Positions 34,329 to 45,013 are shown, counted from the stretch's first letter. The stretch: 64,000 nucleotides of DNA from Sphingobacterium sp. SRCM116780 (GCF_021442025.1 NZ_CP090446.1:248001-312000); one strand, 5' to 3'. The notes: generated by a model not told the origin, from the sequence alone. Numbers and translations are program-made.

Positions 34329-35591
34329 TCAATATTCAACCCCTATTTGATGTTCTTTGACTAGGAGTTGCCAAAGCATATATACAGCTAATTGCCTCGT
34401 TCTTTCGATATTAATAATTCTTTCATTATGAAAATGAAATTTTTTGGTGATGGTTTCTTTTTCACCTGCAATTGCAATCCATACCGTACCCACTGGTTTT
34501 TCTAAAGTGCCTCCGTCTGGGCCAGCAATACCACTTGTAGAAATCGCATAATTTGTTCCAAATCTATTTTTAGCACCTTCAGCCATTTCAATCACTGTTT
34601 GCTCACTCACTGCTCCAAACTGTAATAATGTTTGTTCTTGTACACCTAACAACTGCTGTTTAAGTGTGTTAGAATAGGGGATTGTACCACCAACATACAT
34701 AGCACTACAACCAGGTATAGTCGTAATTATGGCTGCGAGACTACCTCCTGTACAACTTTCTGCAGTTGTCAAGGTCAATTGCAGATCGATGAATTTCTTA
34801 ACCAGAAATGCCTCAATAGTTGTATCATAGTTGGCGATTACATGATCCGTTAATCTAGCGATCAATCTGTTAGCAAATAATTGTGTTGTTGTTTTTATCT
34901 CTTGCTCATCAGTACCGTTGCCAGATAGACGTAATCTAACAAACGATAAAGTTGGAAGATAAGCTAGTTTTATAGATGGAGGTAAATCTGCTTCTATATC
35001 CGCTATTTTTTCTGCAAGAAAAGACTCTCCAATTCCGCCTACTATTATATTTTCCTGTACAAGATAATTGCTGTTATCTCGATTCGAAATTCGGGGAAGT
35101 ACTTGTGTTTCGATCAGATGTTTCATTTCAAATGGAACACCTGGTAGGAATACGAAAATAGTTTTTTCTTTTTGAATCCACATCCCTGGTGCAGTTCCAT
35201 ACTGATTGAACAAGACGTCACTTCCAACAAGAATGTCTGCTTGATGGTTATTTATTTCTAACATTTCTCTACCACGAGATTCAAAAAGTTGGATAACATG
35301 TTCCAATACAGTTTGATCTTTTTCTAATGAGGTATTAAAATATTTTGCAGCAGTTTGTTTTGTAATATCGTCTTTTGTAGGACCTAAACCACCCGTAATC
35401 AATACAAGATCCACTTGGTTTTGTGCCTCAGATAATGCCTTCAAAATAGCTCCTTCTTGATCTGATATGGAAAGAATTTGTGTAATTGAGATATTGTTAT
35501 TTTGAAGCTGAGTAGCGATCCATGCGGAGTTGGTATCGACAATTTGGCCAATTAGTATTTCATCTCCTATGGTAATGATTTGTGCTTTCAT
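34329..35591 (-). CDS. cinA: CinA-family nicotinamide-nucleotide amidohydrolase
   Basis: The N-terminal MoaB/MogA-like domain (ITIGDEILIGQIVDTNSAWI, then LVLITGGLGPTKDDITK) is an ADP-ribose pyrophosphatase-type domain in this family. The C-terminal PncC domain (TTAESCTGGSLAAIITTIPG, and STSGIAGPDGG) deamidates nicotinamide mononucleotide. At 420 residues it is a standard two-domain CinA. It lies 26 bases downstream of lptD and probably shares its transcript. Confidence 0.94.
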   Translation of the reverse strand: MKAQIITIGDEILIGQIVDTNSAWIATQLQNNNISITQILSISDQEGAILKALSEAQNQVDLVLITGGLGPTKDDITKQTAAKYFNTSLEKDQTVLEHVIQLFESRGREMLEINNHQADILVGSDVLFNQYGTAPGMWIQKEKTIFVFLPGVPFEMKHLIETQVLPRISNRDNSNYLVQENIIVGGIGESFLAEKIADIEADLPPSIKLAYLPTLSFVRLRLSGNGTDEQEIKTTTQLFANRLIARLTDHVIANYDTTIEAFLVKKFIDLQLTLTTAESCTGGSLAAIITTIPGCSAMYVGGTIPYSNTLKQQLLGVQEQTLLQFGAVSEQTVIEMAEGAKNRFGTNYAISTSGIAGPDGGTLEKPVGTVWIAIAGEKETITKKFHFHNERIINIERTRQLAVYMLWQLLVKEHQIGVEY

Positions 35592-35617
35592 TATGTAATA
35601 TAATAAAAAAGCAGTTA

Positions 35618-38275
35618 TTAATAATAACTGCCTCCTGAACTATTTCTTTTCGAAAGTTTCAAATCTTGTAATATTGAAGATTTCGCTCGAATCGTGACAT
35701 TGTAACTCTGATACCTTCCAAATGGAGTCCATCCAAATGCCATATCCCAACAATGGAGATCTCGATAAATATTGAATTGTGTCAAGGTTATTTCCTTTGC
35801 TTTAAGATCATAACCTGAATTAAAAGTAACTTTCCATTTTGGCGTTAAACTAAAATCACCATGAATATTTATGGTGCTCGTAATGGTTGATTCGAGTCCT
35901 GGTTTAGAATACTGGAAGCTGAATGAACCCGCTAAATTCCATGGAATATTAAAATTAACAAATGCGTTAGGGTCGGAACTGATACGTGACAATGCCTGCG
36001 CTTGTTCTGGTGTCATATTGCTCCCAATTTGATTACGTAAAGAATCAATATTATTATTTCTGTTTTGGGCAGCCTTAGGATTGAAGCTATAATCAAAAGA
36101 AAAACCAAAACTAGTTAAGCGTGCAAGTTTACCCTCATTAATCACATATTTATTATAACGTTGTCCCGCTTGATTAATCGCATAAGGATCCAATGTTCCA
36201 TTAAAGTTTATATTAACTTTTTCTTTAAATAAAGCTGTTCTCCCAGAAAAAGTAAGAGGGGAGAGTTTCATGGAGTCTGCTACAAAATTATAATTTCCAC
36301 TGATTGAGAGCCCCTGTATCAAAGGAACCTTCTTAAACCCTCCATCTGTGGTATCGGATTTGCTTTTTATTTTTGCTTCAATATTATTATCAACAGAGAA
36401 ACCTATACCCATTGATTTTCCTGCTGAAGGGGATCCATAAACATTATCTTGAAAGATCGAATAGCGGTTGATCATACCGTATTGATCGACATAGTTCTTA
36501 TAAAATCCATATGTAGCATCCGAAAAATCTGGTCTGTAGTTTAGATTAATAGATGGTGTAATGATGTGTCTGATTGCTTGAATGTTACCAATCTTAGGAT
36601 ACATACCATATATTTTGGTCGATAATCCAGATGATACAGAATAATCATATGCTCTTCTAAATCCTTGTATGGTATCTTTTACAGGAATATATCCCTCTTT
36701 TGTATTTTCCATTCGCTGACGCGTACTTTGTAAATACCATCTTTCCGTATAATTTACACTGGTATTGAATTGAAAATATTCGAACGCATTTAAAGATAAA
36801 CTGATTGGAATATTGTGTTGAAATCCATTTGTAAATTGTTTCAATGTTTGTTTTGAAAACAAAGTAGAATCACCAGTATTCAAGGTATTTGTTCCCTGTA
36901 AGCTATAGCCCACATTAATCCGTTGATACCATTTTTGCTCGCCTGCGCGATCTTTGGAATCAAAAGGATTAAAAGAAGATACGTTTAAACTAAAGTTCGG
37001 GAGCTGTAAGTATACATTACCTGTACTCATGTCTTGACGATGACTTAAGCTGGAAGTAAAGTTGATTTTCCCGTCGGCAAATACACGTCCATAACTGATC
37101 GAAGAGGACATGTTATTCTTCGTGATATCATTGTAAGTGTTCGTCCCATTGGCACCCGTATTTCTAAAGTAAGAGCCCGTTCCAAAGTTTACATTAGCAG
37201 AAAAAGAGGTTCCTGGATTTGCTTCTTGTCTTTGCGTATGATTCCAGGTAACATTAAAATCTTTATTTGTCCCATAATTGTCGGTTCCTTCTACACCCGC
37301 TTTTGTGGAAGCATAGCGAATATTAAAACCTCCATTGTATTTATAGTTGACTGTATATCTGGTGTTGATAGAAGCTTCCCACGATCCTTTTGAATATAAA
37401 GTACCCCTTACTTCACTGTCCCAATAATCATTGAAGGCTAAATACCAACCAATATCACGCATGGCAAATCCTCTTGTATAATCTTCTCCAAAGGAAGGAA
37501 ATAAAAAACCAGAAGAACGTTTATCTGGTTTAGGAAAAAAAGCAAATGGGAAGCCAATAAATTTTAAAGGAACATTCTGGACGACCAGATAGGATGGACC
37601 AGCGATAATTTGGTTTTTTGTAACAATACCTTTCGTTAGGAAAATTCCAAAATGCGTATGTGGTTCGGGTAAATTACAGGTACTATAGAGTCCGTGATAC
37701 AAGGACATTTCATCGTACATATTTTTACGAACGACTTTTGCTTGAATGAAACCACCGTCCACATCCGTCATAATCCCGTAAGTGTTACCCTCTTGTTTTT
37801 CATAATCATAAACAAGTGAATCGACTGTTTTTGGACTTTCAGCTCCAGAAATCACAATAGGGCGACCGACATATTTTCCATTATGATCGATGACACCAGA
37901 GGCAAAAATTTGCTTTTTATTTCGATCGAGTCGAATATAATCTGCTGATAATTCGAAATCTTGATATTTAACCTTCGCTCCTTTATATAAATGACTGATG
38001 TTTTTGTCAACTTCAGTACGTTGCGAATCACGTGCAATAATACTTACTTCTGCCTGAAGTCCTCCTTTATTTTTGGTACTGTCTTTGACTATAAGCGTAG
38101 AATCGCGTTTAACCCGTATAGAATCTGGTACATTTTGGAGAGAAGTAGAGTCCTTAAGACTTTTTGAAGTTGTCTTTAATGGAGTTTTGCTTTGCGAAAC
38201 TGCTGAGAAAGCATTTATCGAAAGTATAAGAAATATTGTTAAAATGTGTGTTAACGACTTCAAAATTAAAGACAA
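35618..38275 (-). CDS. lptD: LPS-assembly protein LptD-like outer-membrane protein
   Basis: An 885-residue protein with a signal peptide (LTIFLILSINAFSAVSQ), a periplasmic OstA/LptA-like beta-jellyroll (LYKGAKVKYQDFELSADYIR, KKQIFASGVIDHNGKYVGRP) and a long outer-membrane barrel. It inserts lipopolysaccharide in the outer leaflet. The FAFFPKPDKRSSGFLFPSFG segment is characteristic of the Bacteroidota form. It is divergent from an amidase gene, a common arrangement in the phylum. Confidence 0.87.
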   Translation of the reverse strand: MSLILKSLTHILTIFLILSINAFSAVSQSKTPLKTTSKSLKDSTSLQNVPDSIRVKRDSTLIVKDSTKNKGGLQAEVSIIARDSQRTEVDKNISHLYKGAKVKYQDFELSADYIRLDRNKKQIFASGVIDHNGKYVGRPIVISGAESPKTVDSLVYDYEKQEGNTYGIMTDVDGGFIQAKVVRKNMYDEMSLYHGLYSTCNLPEPHTHFGIFLTKGIVTKNQIIAGPSYLVVQNVPLKFIGFPFAFFPKPDKRSSGFLFPSFGEDYTRGFAMRDIGWYLAFNDYWDSEVRGTLYSKGSWEASINTRYTVNYKYNGGFNIRYASTKAGVEGTDNYGTNKDFNVTWNHTQRQEANPGTSFSANVNFGTGSYFRNTGANGTNTYNDITKNNMSSSISYGRVFADGKINFTSSLSHRQDMSTGNVYLQLPNFSLNVSSFNPFDSKDRAGEQKWYQRINVGYSLQGTNTLNTGDSTLFSKQTLKQFTNGFQHNIPISLSLNAFEYFQFNTSVNYTERWYLQSTRQRMENTKEGYIPVKDTIQGFRRAYDYSVSSGLSTKIYGMYPKIGNIQAIRHIITPSINLNYRPDFSDATYGFYKNYVDQYGMINRYSIFQDNVYGSPSAGKSMGIGFSVDNNIEAKIKSKSDTTDGGFKKVPLIQGLSISGNYNFVADSMKLSPLTFSGRTALFKEKVNINFNGTLDPYAINQAGQRYNKYVINEGKLARLTSFGFSFDYSFNPKAAQNRNNNIDSLRNQIGSNMTPEQAQALSRISSDPNAFVNFNIPWNLAGSFSFQYSKPGLESTITSTINIHGDFSLTPKWKVTFNSGYDLKAKEITLTQFNIYRDLHCWDMAFGWTPFGRYQSYNVTIRAKSSILQDLKLSKRNSSGGSYY

Positions 38276-38407
38276 ATGTTATTTTTGTAAAAATATTAAA
38301 CTAAGATGGACAAAATTAGTCAAAAACAAATAGAAAGTGGCGTTTTTTAACGAGATTAACATTTCCTATTTTGCATACAATAATACTCATTACATTTTGT
38401 TATTTAA

Positions 38408-39226
38408 ATGATAGAAATTAAAAATATATACATGAAATCAAATTTGAATATTAGAAAGCGGAATTTTATATTTTTTTTAGCACCAGCGATATTGTTATTC
38501 ATGGTACTGACGAGTGCAACTCCTCCGCCTGCCTATCAAATTAGAACTATTGTCATTGATGCTGGGCATGGTGGTAAAGATTCTGGTGCAAGAGGTTCCC
38601 GTTCTTTGGAAAAAAATATTGCTTTGGAAGTAGCTCTGAGATTAGGAAAGGAAATCGAAAAGCAATTACCAGGAGTACGTGTGATGTATACCAGAAGATC
38701 AGATGAATTTATCGATTTGTATAAACGCATCCGTATGGCTAATGCCGCTAAAGCAGACATCTTTATTTCCATCCATTGCAATTCTGCACCTGGAGGATCT
38801 TCCAAAGGAACAGAAACAATAGTTTCGGGATCTCATCGCTTATCACAACAAACAGCTGCTATTCGTGAGAATGCTTCGCTATTACTCGAAGAAAATTATA
38901 AAGAGAATTATCAAGGCTTTGATCCCAAAGATCCAGAAAGCTATATCATCTTTTCGTTGATGAAAAATCAATACCGTGAGAAAAGTGTGAAATTGGCAAA
39001 TTTGATGCAACAAGAATATGTGAATTCTGGACGAGTGAGCCGCGGAATTTTAGAGCAAGGATTAGCTGTACTAGCAGAGGCAGGAATGCCTGCTGTATTG
39101 ACTGAGATCGGCTTTATGAGTAATCGTACAGAAGAGGCTTTTATGTTATCAGACGAAGGGCAACAAGAGATCGTTCAAAATATAGTTTCAGCAATAAGTT
39201 CTTACAAAAAAAGCGTTGAACGCTAA
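38408..39226 (+). CDS. N-acetylmuramoyl-L-alanine amidase (Amidase_3)
   Basis: This zinc enzyme cleaves the peptide from MurNAc in peptidoglycan. An export signal is present (IFFLAPAILLFMVLT); the ATG at 38432 is an alternative start that gives a more usual signal length. Zinc ligands are His in IDAGHGG, Glu in SLEKNIALE and His in ISIHCNSA, and the catalytic Glu is in LTEIGFMSN. It is followed after 64 bases by an MCE-domain gene. Confidence 0.92.
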   Translation: MIEIKNIYMKSNLNIRKRNFIFFLAPAILLFMVLTSATPPPAYQIRTIVIDAGHGGKDSGARGSRSLEKNIALEVALRLGKEIEKQLPGVRVMYTRRSDEFIDLYKRIRMANAAKADIFISIHCNSAPGGSSKGTETIVSGSHRLSQQTAAIRENASLLLEENYKENYQGFDPKDPESYIIFSLMKNQYREKSVKLANLMQQEYVNSGRVSRGILEQGLAVLAEAGMPAVLTEIGFMSNRTEEAFMLSDEGQQEIVQNIVSAISSYKKSVER

Positions 39227-39290
39227 ACATATTTGCTTTTGTCTTGTTTAAAGCATAAATTGTGTTCAAAAAACTTAAGGAAATATTATT

Positions 39291-40238
39291 TTGAAAGTAT
39301 CAAACGAGACCAAAGTTGGAATTTTAGCCGTAGTTGCAGTAGCTTTATTATTTATAGGTTATAGCTTTTTGAAAGGTAATGATGTATTTAGCAGTGATCA
39401 TACTTTTTATACATCATATCGAGCAGTCGATGGTTTGACAGCTTCCAAACCCGTATTGGTAAATGGATATCAGATTGGTCGTGTGTCAAAAATGACCTTA
39501 CAGCCAGATGGGAGTATCTTAACAGAATTTAAAATTAATTCTGAATATGAAATACCTAAAAATACAGTAGCTCGTATATCCAGCACCGACTTACTAGGAG
39601 GAAAAGCGATTGTTTTTGAAATGGGCGATAGCAAGGAATTTGCTAAAGATGGAGACCGATTAGCTTCCGGTATTCAAGCGAATATTATGGATAAAGTGGA
39701 ACCCATTCAAAAAAGAGTAGAAAATATCACGATAAAATTAGACTCTGTATTGACTGTTGTCAATGCTGTATTGGATGATCAATTTCAAGATGATTTCAAG
39801 AAAAGTGTTCACAGTATATCTACATCCTTAAAAAATGTTGAGGTAATAACAAAAGATGTTGAAGGATTAGTTGGCTCAGAAAGAAAGCGATTGAACACGA
39901 TCATGTCTAACTTGGAAATCATTACCAATACATTTAAAAATAATAGTGGACAGATTACATCAATTATGTCCAATTTAAACACGATAACAGACAAAACTGC
40001 TAAGCTGGATTTTCAACAAACCATGGATAAAGCGAATACGGCAATGACAGATTTTCAAACCATTGTAGATAAGATTAATAAAGGGCAGGGTTCAATAGGA
40101 TTACTGATAAACGATGAAAAGCTCTATGATAATTTGAATAATGCTTCGCAAAGCTTAGATTATTTGATGAAAGATATCAAAGAAAAACCTGCAAAATATA
40201 TCAAATTGTCCATCTTTGGAAAGAAAGGTAATCAATAA
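39291..40238 (+). CDS. MlaD-family (MCE domain) lipid-transport protein, TTG start
   Basis: A 315-residue single-pass inner-membrane protein of the Mla/MCE lipid-transfer type. The N-terminal anchor (VGILAVVAVALLFIGYSFLKG) is followed by an MCE domain (YRAVDGLTASKPVLVNGYQIGRV, to STDLLGGKAIVFEMG). A long coiled-coil region with VDSIxNL-like repeats makes up the C-terminal half. The start must be TTG at 39291: the reading KVSNETKVG matches the family N-terminus exactly and there is no ATG upstream in frame. Permease and ATPase partners are not in the window. Confidence 0.9.
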   Translation: MKVSNETKVGILAVVAVALLFIGYSFLKGNDVFSSDHTFYTSYRAVDGLTASKPVLVNGYQIGRVSKMTLQPDGSILTEFKINSEYEIPKNTVARISSTDLLGGKAIVFEMGDSKEFAKDGDRLASGIQANIMDKVEPIQKRVENITIKLDSVLTVVNAVLDDQFQDDFKKSVHSISTSLKNVEVITKDVEGLVGSERKRLNTIMSNLEIITNTFKNNSGQITSIMSNLNTITDKTAKLDFQQTMDKANTAMTDFQTIVDKINKGQGSIGLLINDEKLYDNLNNASQSLDYLMKDIKEKPAKYIKLSIFGKKGNQ

Positions 40239-40284
40239 AATAAATGTGGGACTAGCACTTAAAGGATGATAGTGCTAAATAAAC

Positions 40285-40322
40285 AAAAGAAAGGGCTTGA
40301 AATATTTCAAGCCCTTTCTTTT
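40285..40322. terminator. bidirectional terminator between MCE gene and S9 peptidase
   Basis: A perfect 18-bp stem (AAAAGAAAGGGCTTGAAA and its complement) closing on two bases, with A and T runs. It serves two convergent genes. Confidence 0.9.
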
Positions 40323-40323
40323 G

Positions 40324-42408
40324 TTATAAGGTTTCTTTCAACCATCCGAAAAATTCTCTTTGCCAAACTTGTGCATTGTGACCTGAGAGTACCCAGTGGT
40401 TTTCATCTGGCAAATAAACTAATCTACTTTTAATTTTCTTCAATTGGGCAGCTTGGAAAGCGCCTAGACCTTGTCCAATTGGTACACGATAATCATGTCC
40501 ACCTTGGAAGATTAAAATAGGCGTGTTCCATTTGTTTATATATTCAGAAGGATTGTATTCATGATATGATTTTTCATTTGCCTTATCCCAATATGGACCA
40601 CCCAATTCATGGTTAGCAAAAAACAGTTCTTCAGTCGTTCCATACCAACTTTTCATATCGAATAAACCATTGTGTGCAATTAATGATTTAAATCTATTTT
40701 GATGTACACCTGCTAGCATATAAACAGAATAGCCACCATAACTGGCGCCAATAGCAGCACGACGTGTCGTGTCTACATAACTTTCTTTTGAAATATCATC
40801 AATAGCAGTAAGATAATCACGGATAGGCTGTCCACCCCAATCTTTTGAGATAGCCTCATTCCACTTGACTCCCCATCCTGGCATTCCGCGACGATTAGGA
40901 GCAATGACAATGTATCCTTGAGAAGCGATTAATTGCAAGTTCCATCGGAAAGAATAAAATTGCGTTAAAGCTGACTGTGGACCTCCTTCACAATATAAAA
41001 TGGTCGGATATTTTTTTGTCGGATCAAAATCAGGTGGATAGATTACCCATGAAAATAAATCAGCACCATCCGAAGCTTTTGTTATTCTCGATTCTACTTT
41101 GTTATCACTAATTGATGCGTATATTTCGTCATTGACAGTCGTCAAAGGCGTTAGCTTTTTAGAAGCAAGATCATACTTATAAATCTCTGTTGCACGTGTG
41201 AATTTTGTTGAAGTAACGATCAACTGATTCCCAACCTGACCAACAATACCTGTAATATCGAAGTTACCATTTGATATTTGTTGGATGACAGGTAACGATC
41301 TATTTTTTAAATTTGTCGGAACGATTAACTCAAAAAGCTGAACCGTTCCTTTGGATGGAGCGACAAAATAAATTTTACGATTATCTTTACTCCAGGTAAA
41401 AGAATTAACAGTACCATCCCAATGAGCCGTTAGATTCAGTCGTTGAGAAGAAACCTTGTCAAACAAGATGATATCATTCTTATCAGCTTCATATCCTTCC
41501 TTCGCCATGCTCAACCAAGTCAACTTGTTGCCATCAGGACTATAAATGGGGTTGGTGTCATATCCATTCATCCCCTCCGTTAGATTGGTGGTTTTCTTTG
41601 ATGCAAGATCATAACGGTAGATATCCGTATTCGTACTAACAGCATACTCTGTTCCAAATTTTTTCTTGCTCACATATAAAATAGCTTTGCTATCTGGAGT
41701 CCATTCAAAATCTTCAGAACCACCAAATGGCATTTGTGGACTATAGTAAGGTTCATCTTGTAACAGATCTACGGGTTCTCCAATTTTTCCATTTTCATAA
41801 GATGCGACAAAAGGATGGTTAAATTTACCATTATTGAATGTATCCCAGTGGCGGTAATCTAAATTGTCGAAGACATAGGCATCAGATTTTGGTAAATCAT
41901 CATATTTGTCCGTACTATGATATTTTTTTAATAAAACCGCTCTACTGAATAAAATGTATTGGCCATCAGGAGAAAGTTTGACATTCTCTAGATCTGTTTC
42001 ACTTTTCGTCAGTTGAGTAGCAGTGTCATTAGCACTATTTTTTTTCCAGAGTTGACCTTTAAATAAGAAGATGATATCACCATTCTCTAACACCTGTACA
42101 ACAGATTCGGCTCCTTTTTCGGACGTCAGTAAGTCGACTTTTCCGGATTCAATAGTTAAAGTATAGAGATTTTTCTCTGAACTATTGCTCTCTAATGAAT
42201 AATTCGAGACGCCGTAAATAAGCGTTTTTCCATCAGGTGTGATTCCTTCAGCAGAAACACGGCCCAATTTCCAAAGAGTTTGAGGACTTAATGGTGATTT
42301 TGTATTTGAGACCATTTTAAGACTGGATTTGCCTTCTTTTTTTTCTTGAGCCATCGTGATTGATGCTCCCAGTAAAATTGAAAACGTTATTAAAGATATT
42401 TTTTTCAT
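40324..42408 (-). CDS. S9-family prolyl oligopeptidase-type peptidase, exported
   Basis: The 694-residue serine peptidase has a signal peptide (FSILLGASITMAQ), a seven-bladed TolB-like beta-propeller (repeats such as SPDGQYILFSR, SPDGNKLTWLS, SKDNRKIYFV) and an alpha/beta-hydrolase domain. The catalytic Ser is in GASYGGYSVYM near residue 555, the Asp in GGHDYRVP and the His in DENHWVL. It is of the dipeptidyl aminopeptidase/acylaminoacyl-peptidase type and acts on short peptides in the periplasm. Confidence 0.94.
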   Translation of the reverse strand: MKKISLITFSILLGASITMAQEKKEGKSSLKMVSNTKSPLSPQTLWKLGRVSAEGITPDGKTLIYGVSNYSLESNSSEKNLYTLTIESGKVDLLTSEKGAESVVQVLENGDIIFLFKGQLWKKNSANDTATQLTKSETDLENVKLSPDGQYILFSRAVLLKKYHSTDKYDDLPKSDAYVFDNLDYRHWDTFNNGKFNHPFVASYENGKIGEPVDLLQDEPYYSPQMPFGGSEDFEWTPDSKAILYVSKKKFGTEYAVSTNTDIYRYDLASKKTTNLTEGMNGYDTNPIYSPDGNKLTWLSMAKEGYEADKNDIILFDKVSSQRLNLTAHWDGTVNSFTWSKDNRKIYFVAPSKGTVQLFELIVPTNLKNRSLPVIQQISNGNFDITGIVGQVGNQLIVTSTKFTRATEIYKYDLASKKLTPLTTVNDEIYASISDNKVESRITKASDGADLFSWVIYPPDFDPTKKYPTILYCEGGPQSALTQFYSFRWNLQLIASQGYIVIAPNRRGMPGWGVKWNEAISKDWGGQPIRDYLTAIDDISKESYVDTTRRAAIGASYGGYSVYMLAGVHQNRFKSLIAHNGLFDMKSWYGTTEELFFANHELGGPYWDKANEKSYHEYNPSEYINKWNTPILIFQGGHDYRVPIGQGLGAFQAAQLKKIKSRLVYLPDENHWVLSGHNAQVWQREFFGWLKETL

Positions 42409-42569
42409 AAAGATTACGAATATGAATGGGCAAGTTACAAAATCTACCTGATCTAATGTAATCCTATTCTCTGGTTAATTATGTGTCCTATCAGTATTGT
42501 AGACGCTGATTATTAATGATAAAGTACTTCTTGTCTGTCTTGTAATAAGAAAGTTATCATCATAAGCAT

Positions 42570-42577
42570 TATATTTG
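42570..42577 (+). promoter_or_regulatory. -7 box upstream of the NUMOD gene
   Basis: TATATTTG, an exact TAnnTTTG match, about 105 bases upstream of the ATG. No TTTG at the right distance, so only a candidate. Confidence 0.3.
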
Positions 42578-42681
42578 AATTTGTTTTTTGGTAAATTTTA
42601 TTTAGATTGTAAAATTAGTAGTGGTTTCCGTAAAAGAATTACATCACTAAAATCATATGCATTCTAAATTAGGTATCTATC

Positions 42682-44235
42682 ATGTATTCAAACGAGAAAC
42701 TGTTACCCTATCAGAATATGGGGTTAGAGGATCTAGAAGATGAAATCTGGAAAGATATTCCAGGACTGGAGGAATATGGCATGATCTCCAATTATGGACG
42801 AGTTAAGCGGCTCTCTTTTGAAGCGTACAACAGTATGGGACGCTTGTACAGATATGAGGAACGTATCCAAAAACAGAAGATATCAGCCTATTTTAATGTT
42901 TTCAAGCAGGAATTTCGAGGTAATCTGAGTGCACGAATACAGATTGATAACATATCCCATAGCATATCCATTGGAAGGATGGTATATTATTCCTTTGTGG
43001 AGACTTTTGACCTCTCAGACCGATCTATTTATATCTCGTATAAAGACTACGATGCGCTTAATACTACTCCTAACAATCTTTTTAAGACCGATCATGCTGG
43101 CTTGCAACAGCATATTATAAAGGCTGGTCGAAAGGACTTACACTTTGGGCACAACGAAGCCAATCAGGCAGTATTTACTGAACTTGGGCGCCAGGTGAAC
43201 CGCAAAAAAATCCATCAGTATAATATGCAGGGCAACTATGTGGCGACCTATAATAGTTTGACAGAAGCTTCTCAGGAGACTGGTGTCAGCTTGTCGCATA
43301 TCAGCTCCGCATCCAAAATGGTGACACCTACGGCTGGAGGCTTCATTTGGCGTTCTGGACGTAAACGAGTCACCATAGGAGTAAAGAATATCCATGCACG
43401 TATCCGCGCTAGTAAAGGAGCTTCTGTAAGCCAGTATGATTTGGATGGAAATAGGATTACGACTTATTACAATATTAATCAGGCGGCGAGACAGATCGGT
43501 GTCAGGCGCGAATCCCTTCGAAATGCTGTATACGGCAAGATTCTTGTCATGGCTGGCTCCGTATGGCGTAAGGGAGAGGCTGATCAGATAGACACCACCC
43601 TTGAGCGACGATCAGTGGGATTGCGCAGTGGATATACTCTCAGTCAGTATTCTGTAAATGGTGAGAGGTTGATTACTTTTCACTCTAGCAAAGAAGCTGC
43701 GCGATATGCTAGTGTCCAGACGGAGCAAATCAATGCGATGGCGATCCGTGATGATTTGCTATTAAAGGGTTTTATCTGGCGATATGGTGATGCAGCATTA
43801 CTATCGGAAGAAGAGGTGAACCGTATTCAGCACAACGTGGGTCAGGAGAAAAGGAGAGATGTTACCCAGTATGATCTTCTGGGTATTCGTGTCGGTTACT
43901 TTCCAACGATGACTGATGCGTCGTATAGGGTAGGTGTTCCATTGGGATCAGTGATAGGTTGTGTCAATGGACATAAAGCTACTGGAGGTGGTTTTATCTG
44001 GCGAAGGGGTAATGGAGCCATAAAGCTCAATATCCCTGAGACTCCCTATCCATTGGGCAACAAGCTGGTTCGTGGAGTCTCCCAATACACCCTTAAGGGT
44101 GAGTTAATATGTAGATATGCTACCATTGCAGAAGCAGCTAAGATGACAGGTGTTCACAAAACGAATATTTCGAATGCCACGAAGGGACGTTCAAAATCAG
44201 CAGGAGGCTATATTTGGAAGACGGGAACTGAGTAG
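42682..44235 (+). CDS. NUMOD4 + five NUMOD1 repeat protein with degenerate HNH core
   Basis: A 517-residue protein of homing-endonuclease ancestry. Residues 21-45 (EIWKDIPGLEEYGMISNYGR) are a NUMOD4 domain. Residues 80-140 align with the HNH_3 region, but its two histidines are replaced: the expected HRLVA reads GRMVY and the expected NHIDG reads SYKDY. The Asn of the NNRxENL block persists as NTTPNNL. Then come five NUMOD1-type DNA-binding repeats of about 50 residues (178-226, 249-298, 320-369, 394-443, 466-515). Each starts xxQYxxxG and ends GFIWRxG or similar. It is probably a nuclease-dead, sequence-specific DNA-binding protein. It stands alone before a large non-coding region. Confidence 0.8.
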   Translation: MYSNEKLLPYQNMGLEDLEDEIWKDIPGLEEYGMISNYGRVKRLSFEAYNSMGRLYRYEERIQKQKISAYFNVFKQEFRGNLSARIQIDNISHSISIGRMVYYSFVETFDLSDRSIYISYKDYDALNTTPNNLFKTDHAGLQQHIIKAGRKDLHFGHNEANQAVFTELGRQVNRKKIHQYNMQGNYVATYNSLTEASQETGVSLSHISSASKMVTPTAGGFIWRSGRKRVTIGVKNIHARIRASKGASVSQYDLDGNRITTYYNINQAARQIGVRRESLRNAVYGKILVMAGSVWRKGEADQIDTTLERRSVGLRSGYTLSQYSVNGERLITFHSSKEAARYASVQTEQINAMAIRDDLLLKGFIWRYGDAALLSEEEVNRIQHNVGQEKRRDVTQYDLLGIRVGYFPTMTDASYRVGVPLGSVIGCVNGHKATGGGFIWRRGNGAIKLNIPETPYPLGNKLVRGVSQYTLKGELICRYATIAEAAKMTGVHKTNISNATKGRSKSAGGYIWKTGTE

Positions 44236-44604
44236 ATTGAGAACCGTTCAGAGCCGCACTTCAAGCAAGTGCGGTATAGGATATGGCCTATTCTTACTCG
44301 TCTAAAGTTAAATCTTAGAATATTTGAATTGTCACAATCTAGAGCAATGGTAACATTATTTTAAATATACGATTAATCGTTATCGAACTCTCTTCGGAAT
44401 TTTGCTGTTCATAATTTTATTATTACGAGAGACTTCTCTGCATTCATTTATAGTATTTTACCAATTATATAATATTTTTAGATCTTTAATAATTGCATAT
44501 GCTCATATTGATATTCTGTTGATTATTACTTGATTTTATCTGAGTTTAAAATTCATGATTATACCAATCAAGCTGATTATTCTTGTAAAATCATACTCCT
44601 GCCA

Positions 44605-44637
44605 AGGATGAAGTGAGGATAAAGCAGGGATAAAGCA
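44605..44637 (+). repeat. three 11-base tandem units (AGGATAAAGCA type)
   Basis: Units AGGATGAAGTG, AGGATAAAGCA and GGGATAAAGCA follow each other directly. The second and third differ at one base. Confidence 0.75.
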
Positions 44638-45013
44638 TATGCTAGGCGTTGTAAAAGCGTTTCTTCGAGAAGAACTATCATAACAGATGATTAACACAGA
44701 TAAATTGTAGGGTAAGCATGTTAAGTTGATACGTGTATACCTTGATGGCTATCTGTAGTATGCATGTAAGATGAGTTTAGAACAACTTCCAGTCAACTGT
44801 TTTTATAGTAGGTTTCAATTATTGTTCAAGTTGGTTCTGAAAGGGGTTCAAAACTGACTTGACTACACTTTGGTTGGGGAAAGAGTTTTACTTGCCTTGT
44901 TTTTGAAAATATATGGAATGGAGACCTTACAACTATCACAGGTCGGGTAAGACACAACTGTAGCTGTATCGTAGTAGATACGAATAAGTACCGAATATTG
45001 TTGGCACTTCTAT

